DNA of 8,457 nucleotides, taken from the NCBI GenBank assembly GCA_001412425.1, contig LKUH01000161.1, positions 1-8,457 on the forward strand. The letters are read 5' to 3'. Every line of letters begins with the position of its first letter. The stretch's first letter is position 1. The notes below the pieces were generated by a model. That model did no database searches. It was not told where the DNA came from and saw only the letters and a list, made by a program, of their open reading frames with translations. Made by a program: the position numbers and the translations under genes. Shown here piece after piece: positions 1 to 6,375 of the stretch. This DNA is from Candidatus Cloacimonas sp. SDB. Its GTDB lineage: Bacteria > Cloacimonadota > Cloacimonadia > Cloacimonadales > TCS61.

Positions 1-2
1 CC

Positions 3-686
3 TACATTAACGAAGCAAAAAAATATAATGTCAAAGGGTACCTGAAAGATATTCAGAAAGGGATAAACCTGATGATCTATGATCTTATTCAGGCTAATAA
101 TAATATGCAGCAGGGCGGCGGTGGCGGTTCCATGGAGTCCCTGATGCAGGCTATGCAGCAAATGGGGCAGCAGCAGATGATGATGAATATGATGACTATG
201 GAGCTGATGCAGCAGCTGGGACAGAATGGCAGAATGAATCGAGAAATGCTGCAGGAATCTCAAAGACTGGCCGCCGAAGAACAGAGATTGGCAGATAATC
301 TCAAAAGAATTCTGCAAAATGATCCCGAAGCTCAAAAACAGACCTCTGCTTTGAATCAGATCGTAGATGACCTGGAATCGATTTCCCGTAACTTGAAACA
401 GGGCAGAATAAATCAGGACCTGATTGATACTCAGGAAAGAATACTTTCCAGACTTCTTGATGCCCAGAAATCGATCCATAAAAGAGAATTTTCCCGAAAA
501 AGAAAAGCCGAGATCAGTGAAATCGAAGCCTGGGATCTTCCTGAAGAAATAAAACTAAAATTTGAGCAGATGCGCCAGAAAGCACTGCTGAATGAAGACT
601 ATCTGGATTTCCCGAAAGAATACAGAGAATTGATTGAAGCTTACCTAAAATTATTAAATGAAAAGGCTAATGAACTGGATCAATAA
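3..686 (+). CDS. C-terminal part of a DUF4175-like coiled-coil protein (5'-truncated by window edge)
   Basis: The reading frame is open from base 3, 23 codons before the first ATG at 72, so this is the end of a longer gene and the ATG at 72 is probably internal. Visible in order are a helical stretch, a five-glycine linker (bases 114-128), a Met/Gln-rich segment (132-251, 13 Met in 40 residues), then a charged helical region. That last region contains QERILSRLLDAQKS followed by a basic FSRKRKAE stretch, and the protein ends in a helical, acidic/basic tail. From memory, the pattern 'LAAEEQRLA ... QERILSRxLDAQ ... KRKAE' is typical of the C-terminus of large DUF4175-type proteins in FCB-group bacteria, which carry N-terminal membrane helices and have no established function. 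The membrane part would lie outside this window. The stop at 684-686 is 17 bases before the transporter gene, which suggests co-transcription. The family link is fairly likely; the function is unknown. Confidence 0.7.
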   Translation, partial: YINEAKKYNVKGYLKDIQKGINLMIYDLIQANNNMQQGGGGGSMESLMQAMQQMGQQQMMMNMMTMELMQQLGQNGRMNREMLQESQRLAAEEQRLADNLKRILQNDPEAQKQTSALNQIVDDLESISRNLKQGRINQDLIDTQERILSRLLDAQKSIHKREFSRKRKAEISEIEAWDLPEEIKLKFEQMRQKALLNEDYLDFPKEYRELIEAYLKLLNEKANELDQ

Positions 687-690
687 GATT

Positions 691-697
691 AAAGGAG
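691..697 (+). promoter_or_regulatory. Ribosome binding site of the NSS transporter gene
   Basis: AAAGGAG lies 6 bases before the ATG at 704 and fixes that start. It sits in the 17-base gap after the upstream stop codon, which leaves no room for a separate promoter. Confidence 0.85.
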
Positions 698-703
698 TCA
701 AAA

Positions 704-2458
704 ATGGCAGGAAGAGAATATTGGACAAGCCGTAAAGCCTTTATTCTGGCAGCTATCGGTTCTGCTATAGGGCTGGGTAATATTTGGCGCTTTCCATTTA
801 AATGCTATGAAAATGGCGGAGGCGCGTTTCTGATCGCTTACATAATTGCTATGATCTCTGCTGGTATACCGCTCCTCATCATGGAGCTGAGCCTGGGACA
901 CCGCTTTAAACTGGCTGCCCCCCTTTCTTTCTCTAAAATTGCCAGAAAATTCGAATGGATAGGCTGGTGGGCTGTTCTGGTTGGATTCGCAATAGTCTCC
1001 TATTATGTTGTTGTTATGGCCTGGGGACTGAACTATTCTGTGTTTTCCCTTACCCACGCCTGGGGAGAAAATACAGCCGATTTTTTCTACAATAATTTCC
1101 TGGGGTTAACATCCGGACCTTATGATCTGGGCGGAATCAAACCTGTTATCCTCATTGCTCTGATAATAGGTTGGATCCTGGTTGTTGCAGCCATCTGGAA
1201 GGGCGCTAAAACTGTCTCTAAAGTAGTTTACGTTACTGTGTTCGTTCCCTGGTTGCTGCTTATTGTTTTTGTTGTTCGAGGAATTACATTGCCCGGCTCA
1301 GCAGATGGATTGGTCTATTATATCCAACCACATTTTGAAAAACTGATGGATCCCAGTGTCTGGATCTCTGCGTATGGACAGGTCTTTTATTCTCTTTCCA
1401 TCGGCTTTGGCATTATGATAGCCTATGCTAGTTTCCTGCCTAAAGACGCTGACATTATCAACAGCTCAATTATTATAGCACTCAGTGATGGTGCTACCGC
1501 TTTTATCGGCGGCTTTGCCGTATTTGGTTCGCTGGGTTATTATGCGCAATTAACCGGTCAGGCTGTTGAAAATGTACTTAAAGGCGGTCCTGGTCTGGCT
1601 TTCGTGACTTATCCTACTATTATTAACAATCTGCCTTTTTCTAGGCTTTTCGGAATTCTGTTCTTCTTAATGCTGCTAACTCTGGCAATTGATTCAGCCT
1701 TTTCACTGGTGGAAGCTGTTGCCTCATCTCTACGTGATAAATTCGGCTGGAGTACCAAACGTTCTAATTTCAGTGTGGCAGTGGTCGGTTTGTTATTCGG
1801 AATTATTTTTACTACAGGTGCCGGCTTGTACTGGCTTGATATAGTAGATAAATGGCTTGAGTTCTTTGGTCTCAGTGCAGTAGTCCTTTTTGAATGTGTA
1901 GTTATTGGATGGTTCTTCAAACTAAGCGATCTAAGGGAGTATGCAAATTCCTATTCGGAAGTTAAAATCGGAAAATTGTGGGATGTAATGATCAAATTTA
2001 TTATCCCGATCATTATTTTCCTTCTGATTGTTAATGAGACAATCAAACTTATTTCCCGGGGTTACGGAAATTATCCCTCCAGCGCGCTGCTGATCGCCGG
2101 GTGGGGAGTAGTGATCCTGCTACCAATATTAGCAGTTGTTATTGCTCTTTTTAAAAGAAAATATTTACAGGATGAAATTCAGGTTGTTATTCCTCGGACC
2201 CATTTTATCGGAAAAACAGGATATTACCGCCTGAACAGGTACTTGAATGCACTGCTGGGACTGGGAATAATTATGGCTATTATCATTATATCAAGCAGAT
2301 ATATACCAGCCCTGGTCTCATTCCTTATGCCAAGTGTAGGCGGGTTTATATTACTGGCACTTATCGGGGGAGTTCTTTACTTTGCTTCAATTTCGCTTAA
2401 AGATTCACCTAAAAGAGACGAATGGTCTCAAACTGCGTTTGAGAATGATCGGGAGTAA
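704..2458 (+). CDS. Sodium-dependent transporter, NSS/SNF family (LeuT fold), 584 aa
   Basis: Na+-coupled symporter of the inner membrane, most likely for an amino acid; the substrate cannot be read from sequence. The ATG at 704 follows AAAGGAG (691-697) at 6 bases. Family marks: TM1 has GSAIGLGNIWRFPF with Asn26 (sodium site 1 position) and Arg29 (outer gate), then ENGGGAF before TM2. TM3 has SYYVVVMAW (substrate-site Tyr), TM4-5 has KGAKTVSKVVY, TM6 has GQVFYSLSIGFG. TM7 carries Asp262 and TM8 carries Asp330-Ser331 at the expected sodium site 2. I count 12 core helices, then a loop and two more hydrophobic segments (about 515-535 and 546-566). The protein is therefore longer than LeuT (about 510 aa), and the tail ends in a charged stretch. 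The stop is one base before the next gene's ATG. GC content looks higher than in the downstream genes. Family assignment is firm. Confidence 0.95.
   Translation: MAGREYWTSRKAFILAAIGSAIGLGNIWRFPFKCYENGGGAFLIAYIIAMISAGIPLLIMELSLGHRFKLAAPLSFSKIARKFEWIGWWAVLVGFAIVSYYVVVMAWGLNYSVFSLTHAWGENTADFFYNNFLGLTSGPYDLGGIKPVILIALIIGWILVVAAIWKGAKTVSKVVYVTVFVPWLLLIVFVVRGITLPGSADGLVYYIQPHFEKLMDPSVWISAYGQVFYSLSIGFGIMIAYASFLPKDADIINSSIIIALSDGATAFIGGFAVFGSLGYYAQLTGQAVENVLKGGPGLAFVTYPTIINNLPFSRLFGILFFLMLLTLAIDSAFSLVEAVASSLRDKFGWSTKRSNFSVAVVGLLFGIIFTTGAGLYWLDIVDKWLEFFGLSAVVLFECVVIGWFFKLSDLREYANSYSEVKIGKLWDVMIKFIIPIIIFLLIVNETIKLISRGYGNYPSSALLIAGWGVVILLPILAVVIALFKRKYLQDEIQVVIPRTHFIGKTGYYRLNRYLNALLGLGIIMAIIIISSRYIPALVSFLMPSVGGFILLALIGGVLYFASISLKDSPKRDEWSQTAFENDRE
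2451..2455 (+). promoter_or_regulatory. Ribosome binding site deciding the ATG start at 2460
   Basis: GGGAG lies 4 bases before ATG 2460 and overlaps the last codons of the transporter gene. The same frame is open further upstream from a TTG at 2382. The ATG at 2460 is preferred because it has this site and gives a clean N-terminal signal peptide, whereas the longer form would bury the signal 26 residues inside. Confidence 0.7.
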
Positions 2459-2459
2459 T

Positions 2460-4166
2460 ATGAAGTATTTTGTAATTTTTCTACTGTTTTTTAGTTCGCT
2501 GCTGGCGGAAATTTCCCAGAAAGAGATATTGCTGAAAGAAGCAAATAGATTTTCTTTAAGAAGAGACTACGAAAAAGCAATATCAATCTATCTTGATCTG
2601 CTGGAAGAATATTCCGAGGATCCCGAAATTGCTGAAAATTTGATCGAAAATTACCTTCTTACTGCTCAATTAGATAAGGCAGAAAAACTTCTAAAAGATA
2701 AAAAAGAACTTTTTGCTCAAAAAGATTATGCCAAAATGAATATTACTTTATTTTTGGCTAAATCTGAAATTAAACAAGCTAGAAAACTGAGCAATGAATT
2801 CCTGGCTGAAAATCCCGGAAATTTAAACGACTATAAAATTTTCGCCTCCCTTTTTGAAAGATACCGACAACATGAACATGCCATTGAAATACTGAAAAAA
2901 GCCAGAATTGTTGCTGCAGATGAATTTCTCTACACTCACGAACTTGCTAATAATTACTATCAGATAAATGATTACTCAAATTCAATCAGAGAGTATTTAA
3001 AACATGTTATCAAAAATAGTGCTTATAAAAATTTTGTTCAAAATAGAATCAAATTGATTCTGCAAGAAGACAGTTCGCAGATTATAACTGTTAAGGAATT
3101 TGCTGATACAAACGAAAATAATCTTATCAAAGAGATTTTTGCCGCAAGCCTGGGAGAGATCGGAGATGTAGATTCTGCCCTGGAAGTTTATGATCTGCTG
3201 GATCATGATAAACTTTACAATTTTGCCGATAATTTAAATAAATCAGGTGATTTTGAAAATGCCTTGAAAGCTTTTTCCAGATATAAAGAAAAAGTTGATT
3301 CTCCGGAATTGATCGCTGAAGCCGAAATCAAAATTGCTCAGATCTATTGGCAACAGAAAAATTATTCTCAAGTAAAAGAAATATTGATGTCTATCTACGA
3401 CTCAGAAGAGATAAAACAGAAGAACTATCGGTTCAAAACGAAAGTAAACCGGATCTGCCGAGAAATGTTGGCTGATCTCGCCATTATCGAAAAACAATGG
3501 GATAAGGTTGAATCTTATTTGCAGGAAGCACAGCAGTTTAGCTATAACCAGAATGAAAAAATGGAACTTGAATATCGCATAATTCATTATCAAATAATGA
3601 ATCAAGATTATTCCTCTGCTTCCGGGCAGCTGAAGGATTTGCTCCAAAATCAGGACCCCGGTTCTGATATCTATAAAAAGGGATTCTACTATCATTATTT
3701 ACTGTCTGTCTTTACTGATAATAATCAGTCGGATAGCCTCCTGGCAGAAATACTGATAAACCTGCCGGAAAATGAATTTGTCAACGATGCGATTCAGATA
3801 TCTTTGATTTTAAGTGAACTAAATACTGCTGACCGGGAAGTTTTTCTGGAAGCTTTCAGAAATAGGCAACTCTTCGATTATTTGAAAGCTGTCGAACTTC
3901 TGGAGAATATCTATAAATCATCCGGTAATGAACAAATTCTTTTATTGGCTGCGGAGTGGTCATTGCAAAGCGGAGATCTGGATAAAACTCTTAACATCGT
4001 CAACACAGAGTTTAAAGATGAAGATTATTCCCAGTATGCTTTGTTGCTGACAATTAAAATCGAATCTGCTGAACAAGATTCACTTTTTAAAGCTGAAGAA
4101 TTCTTGTCCAATTATCCTAAATCTGTTTTTTCGCCCGCTTTTAGGAAGATCCTCACAGAAAAATGA
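2460..4166 (+). CDS. Secreted tetratricopeptide (TPR) repeat protein, 568 aa
   Basis: Probable periplasmic scaffold protein; its partner and role are unknown. Residues 1-16 (MKYFVIFLLFFSSLLA) look like a Sec signal peptide with cleavage after LLA. There is no lipobox cysteine, so a soluble or surface-attached periplasmic protein is more likely than a lipoprotein. The rest is almost entirely helical. TPR-type helix pairs are clearest near residues 22-55 (RRDYEKAISIYLDLLEEY), 56-86, about 140-170 (HEHAIEILKKAR) and 172-205 (NDYSNSIREYLKH). Later repeats are degenerate. The C-terminus ends with an FLSNYPKSVFSP-like TPR edge, as in TolA-binding or YfiO-like tail repeats. The gene starts one base after the transporter stop, and its own stop overlaps the next ATG (ATGA at 4163-4166), so it is very probably translated in a coupled way with both neighbours. 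TPR class is secure; a specific function is not. Confidence 0.85.
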   Translation: MKYFVIFLLFFSSLLAEISQKEILLKEANRFSLRRDYEKAISIYLDLLEEYSEDPEIAENLIENYLLTAQLDKAEKLLKDKKELFAQKDYAKMNITLFLAKSEIKQARKLSNEFLAENPGNLNDYKIFASLFERYRQHEHAIEILKKARIVAADEFLYTHELANNYYQINDYSNSIREYLKHVIKNSAYKNFVQNRIKLILQEDSSQIITVKEFADTNENNLIKEIFAASLGEIGDVDSALEVYDLLDHDKLYNFADNLNKSGDFENALKAFSRYKEKVDSPELIAEAEIKIAQIYWQQKNYSQVKEILMSIYDSEEIKQKNYRFKTKVNRICREMLADLAIIEKQWDKVESYLQEAQQFSYNQNEKMELEYRIIHYQIMNQDYSSASGQLKDLLQNQDPGSDIYKKGFYYHYLLSVFTDNNQSDSLLAEILINLPENEFVNDAIQISLILSELNTADREVFLEAFRNRQLFDYLKAVELLENIYKSSGNEQILLLAAEWSLQSGDLDKTLNIVNTEFKDEDYSQYALLLTIKIESAEQDSLFKAEEFLSNYPKSVFSPAFRKILTEK

Positions 4167-4405
4167 AAGATTTTTTGAAATTTATTATTACTATTTTTCT
4201 AATTATAATTTTTTTCAGGTTTTTTAGAATTATATTCCTGCTGATGTTTAAATTCTGGTTCATTACTATACCAGTTTTACTGATTATTTATTTTAATTTT
4301 AAGCATAAATTAAAGACCCGAAAAGAGTTTAATGACCTTGATCCGGATAAAGAAATAAAAGTTTATCCTGAGCCTACGGTTGAAGACGATGATGAAAAAA
4401 AATAA
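4163..4405 (+). CDS. Small Phe/Ile-rich membrane protein, 80 aa, unrecognised
   Basis: I do not recognise this family. Residues 3-46 are extremely hydrophobic and dominated by Phe, Ile and Leu. They fit one long or two short membrane helices broken by Arg19 and Arg22 (motif FFRFFRIIF). A basic stretch (KHKLKTRK, about 48-55) follows, then a soluble acidic tail ending DDDEKK. The basic-after-membrane pattern suggests that the tail faces the cytoplasm. The ATG overlaps the upstream TGA in an ATGA, and an AGGA (4143-4146) lies 16 bases away, too far to act alone, so start choice relies on translational coupling. The last codons overlap the xerD start by 17 bases. Codon use is very AT-rich but consistent with a real gene: the frame is tightly tiled between neighbours and its hydrophobicity is coherent. 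It might belong to one of the short DUF membrane families of FCB bacteria (for example DUF4834-like), but that is a guess. Confidence 0.7.
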   Translation: MKDFLKFIITIFLIIIFFRFFRIIFLLMFKFWFITIPVLLIIYFNFKHKLKTRKEFNDLDPDKEIKVYPEPTVEDDDEKK

Positions 4406-5300
4406 AATTGAACTTTCAAATCGTGATCAAGCTTACCTTAACAGTTTTCAATATCACCTGAAAGTTGAAAAAGGTCTGTCAGTAAATAGTGTTTCCAGTT
4501 ATGTCAGAGATGTAAAAGATTTTTTGCTGTTTTCTATGAAATTTTCAGAAGATATTATTTCCCAGGATATTATAAATTATTTCGTGCAATTACAGGAAAT
4601 CGGACTTACATCCTCTTCCATTGCGAGAAAAAATAGTTCCATAAAAGCCTATTTCACCTTTCTGAAAGAAGAATCAATTGATCTTGAACTAAAATTTGAT
4701 CAAATTCCTTCTGTAAAATATTCTCAAAAACTACCCGACGTACTCTCGGTAAATGAAATTTTGAAATTACTCGACTCCATTCCCATGGATACTCCCTTAG
4801 GCCAAAGAAATAAAGCTATTCTGGAATTGATGTATGCCAGTGGTTTAAGAATTTCTGAAACAATCAATTTGTCTGTTCATGATCTTATCTGGTCAGAAAA
4901 TGCTGTGCGCATCATGGGGAAAGGAAGCAAACAAAGAATAGTACCCGTTGCAGAAAAATCCTTGGAATTTGTGAATATTTATATAAATTCCGGCTGGTTG
5001 AAACTGAAAAAAGAAAAAATTACGGATACGCTATTCATTAACAGATCCGGCAAGAAACTGAGTCGGATGGGACTCTGGAAAATGATTTGCAAAGTTACCA
5101 TTCAAGCAGGAATCAATAAACATGTCTCCCCACATACAATTAGACATTCCTTCGCAACTCACCTACTGGAAGCTGGAGCTAATTTAAGGATTGTGCAACT
5201 GCTTCTTGGACACGTCAGCATTAATACTACCCAAATTTACACTAACATCGATAGAAACTTTATCGTAAAAGAACATCGACTGTATCATCCCAGGAGTTGA
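4389..5300 (+). CDS. xerD: Tyrosine recombinase XerD-type, 303 aa
   Basis: Cytoplasmic site-specific recombinase that, with a partner or alone, resolves chromosome dimers at dif. Residues about 10-95 form the N-terminal SAM-like core-binding domain (motif KVEKGLSVNSVSSYVRDV). Residues about 110-300 are the catalytic domain. All six active-site positions are present: Arg154 (SGLRIS), Lys178 (GKGSKQR), His249 and Arg252 (SPHTIRHSF), His275 (LLGHVS) and nucleophile Tyr284 (TTQIYTNI). The spacings (24, 26, 9) equal those in E. coli XerD (R148, K172, H244/R247, H270, Y279). The C-terminus YHPRS resembles the XerD tail. Length matches the usual 295-305 aa. Start: ATG 4389 or the adjacent ATG 4392 (302 aa) are equally possible; the frame also reaches an upstream TTG at 4380. 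There is no clear ribosome site, and the start overlaps the end of the preceding gene, so coupling is likely. XerD rather than XerC is inferred from the C-terminal motifs. No dif site was seen here. Confidence 0.93.
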   Translation: MMKKNKIELSNRDQAYLNSFQYHLKVEKGLSVNSVSSYVRDVKDFLLFSMKFSEDIISQDIINYFVQLQEIGLTSSSIARKNSSIKAYFTFLKEESIDLELKFDQIPSVKYSQKLPDVLSVNEILKLLDSIPMDTPLGQRNKAILELMYASGLRISETINLSVHDLIWSENAVRIMGKGSKQRIVPVAEKSLEFVNIYINSGWLKLKKEKITDTLFINRSGKKLSRMGLWKMICKVTIQAGINKHVSPHTIRHSFATHLLEAGANLRIVQLLLGHVSINTTQIYTNIDRNFIVKEHRLYHPRS

Positions 5301-5318
5301 AGTTATTGAATAGATAGG

Positions 5319-5346
5319 TTGACAACTGGGTTATTGAAAAAAAAAT
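5319..5346 (+). promoter_or_regulatory. Possible weak promoter in the 71-base gap before the TPR/tpiA unit
   Basis: A perfect TTGACA (5319-5324) is followed after 16 bases by AAAAAT (5341-5346), which matches only 4 of 6 positions of a TATAAT box. This is the only gap in the first 7 kb long enough for an internal promoter. FCB bacteria can use different primary promoter motifs, and AT-rich DNA gives such matches by chance, so confidence is low. Confidence 0.25.
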
Positions 5347-5361
5347 GTCTTTGATTATTTT

Positions 5362-5366
5362 GGAGG
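5362..5366 (+). promoter_or_regulatory. Ribosome binding site deciding the ATG start at 5372
   Basis: GGAGG lies 5 bases before ATG 5372. An in-frame ATG at 5345 would give nine extra residues, but it follows an A9 run with no ribosome site and would place this GGAGG inside the coding region. The 5372 start also begins directly with a typical signal peptide (MNKK followed by a hydrophobic core). Confidence 0.85.
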
Positions 5367-5371
5367 TTAGA

Positions 5372-6361
5372 ATGAACAAAAAAATAGTAACTATATCAGC
5401 AATAGTACTTTTAGTTTTAGCAAATAATATTTTTGCTGATAAACCCTTAGAAAGAATTGCAAATGAACTGGCTGTCGCAGGAGAAAACCTTTTTAACGAA
5501 GGAAAATTTGCTGAAGCAGCTGCTAAATTCCAGGAAGCTGTTTCCACTTTTAAACAGGCTGTTGAACAGGATGGTATACCCAACGATAATGCTAAACTGG
5601 AAAAATGGTACTTTAACGCTTATCAGTCCTATCTGCAAATCAGTGATTTTAATAATGCTATAAAAATTCAGAAAATGAGAAAAAAACTCACTCCCAATAA
5701 CTGGAATCTTATCAAAGAAATCGCCATAATTCAAACCAAATATCTTGATGATGCTGATTCAGGCATCAATGAATTAATTGAATATGACAATGAAAATAAC
5801 TCCTTTGAAGCAAAAAAAATGATCGGAAATTATTACAATAAATACAAGAATGATCAAGAAAATTCACTGATCTGGTATAATAAAGCATTTCAGCAAAAAC
5901 AGGATTCAAAAGTGCTACAGGAAATAGCAACTTTACATAAAGAATTGGGCAATAATTCAGAAGCGATAAAGGCCTATGAAGATTACATAAAAACTAACCC
6001 TAATGAAAATAAACTGGTAATTGTCTATAAGAATTTAGCGACCCTTTATGATGATCTTAAAAATAATTCAAGATCTATTGAATACTTTGAAAAAGCTAAT
6101 AAATTGAAACCAGATGACAATATAACCCTTCTTTTAATCACAAAATATTATGAAATGGGTGATCTGGCAAGCGCGAATCAAAGAATAGCTGATCTGCTGA
6201 AATCAAAACCAGGAAATGAAGATGCAATCTATTACAGAGCTCTCATAAAATTTGATCGGGGAGATAAAGCTGCGGCTAAAACAGATTTTGAAAAATTGGT
6301 TAATAACTCTAAATACGGAAAAGTAGCTAAAGGCTATATTGATAGTATCGAATCTGAATAA
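5372..6361 (+). CDS. Secreted tetratricopeptide (TPR) repeat protein, 329 aa
   Basis: Probable periplasmic TPR scaffold; no specific function recognised. Residues 1-22 form a Sec signal peptide: NKK at the start, a hydrophobic core (about 5-17), and an FA-D cleavage site after Ala22. No lipobox Cys is present. TPR units: residues about 30-65 (NEGKFAEAAAKFQEA), 80-112 (YQSYLQISDFNNAIKIQ), a more divergent middle, then 181-213 (LGNNSEAIKAYEDYI), 216-249 (NSRSIEYFEKANKLKP), 250-283 (MGDLASANQRIADLL) and 284-317 (FDRGDKAAAKTDFEKL). The 34-residue spacing and the conserved Gly/Ala/Pro positions are clear. It is shorter than and unlike the upstream TPR protein at 2460-4166, so it is not a simple duplicate. 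It lies 14 bases before tpiA, probably in the same transcript. It is the first gene after the only sizeable internal gap (5301-5371). Confidence 0.88.
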   Translation: MNKKIVTISAIVLLVLANNIFADKPLERIANELAVAGENLFNEGKFAEAAAKFQEAVSTFKQAVEQDGIPNDNAKLEKWYFNAYQSYLQISDFNNAIKIQKMRKKLTPNNWNLIKEIAIIQTKYLDDADSGINELIEYDNENNSFEAKKMIGNYYNKYKNDQENSLIWYNKAFQQKQDSKVLQEIATLHKELGNNSEAIKAYEDYIKTNPNENKLVIVYKNLATLYDDLKNNSRSIEYFEKANKLKPDDNITLLLITKYYEMGDLASANQRIADLLKSKPGNEDAIYYRALIKFDRGDKAAAKTDFEKLVNNSKYGKVAKGYIDSIESE

Positions 6362-6375
6362 CTAATGAGGTTACA

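Noticed and set aside
114..254. Tandem DNA repeat in the Gly/Met/Gln-rich region
   Set aside because: Codons such as ATG and CAG recur, but no fixed unit repeats in order. It is amino acid composition bias in a coding region, not a satellite or CRISPR-like array.
698..1057. 119-residue open frame on the minus strand inside the transporter gene
   Set aside because: It lies wholly under a clearly recognised NSS gene, its product has no coherent domain pattern and it has no suitable context, so it is a shadow frame. The same applies to the minus-strand frames at 1609-1920, 2997-3206, 3402-3695, 5260-5583 and 5447-5734, and to the plus-strand frame at 5457-5663.
2382..2459. TTG start giving a 26-residue N-terminal extension of the first TPR protein
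   Set aside because: The extension lies inside the transporter's coding region and would place the signal peptide internally. ATG 2460 with GGGAG upstream is better supported.
4380..5300. dif site or attachment site next to xerD
   Set aside because: I looked for the inverted 11-bp arms typical of dif (for example a TTATGTTAAAT-like arm) near the gene and saw none. No direct repeats or tRNA gene flank it, so it is not treated as an integrase of a mobile element.
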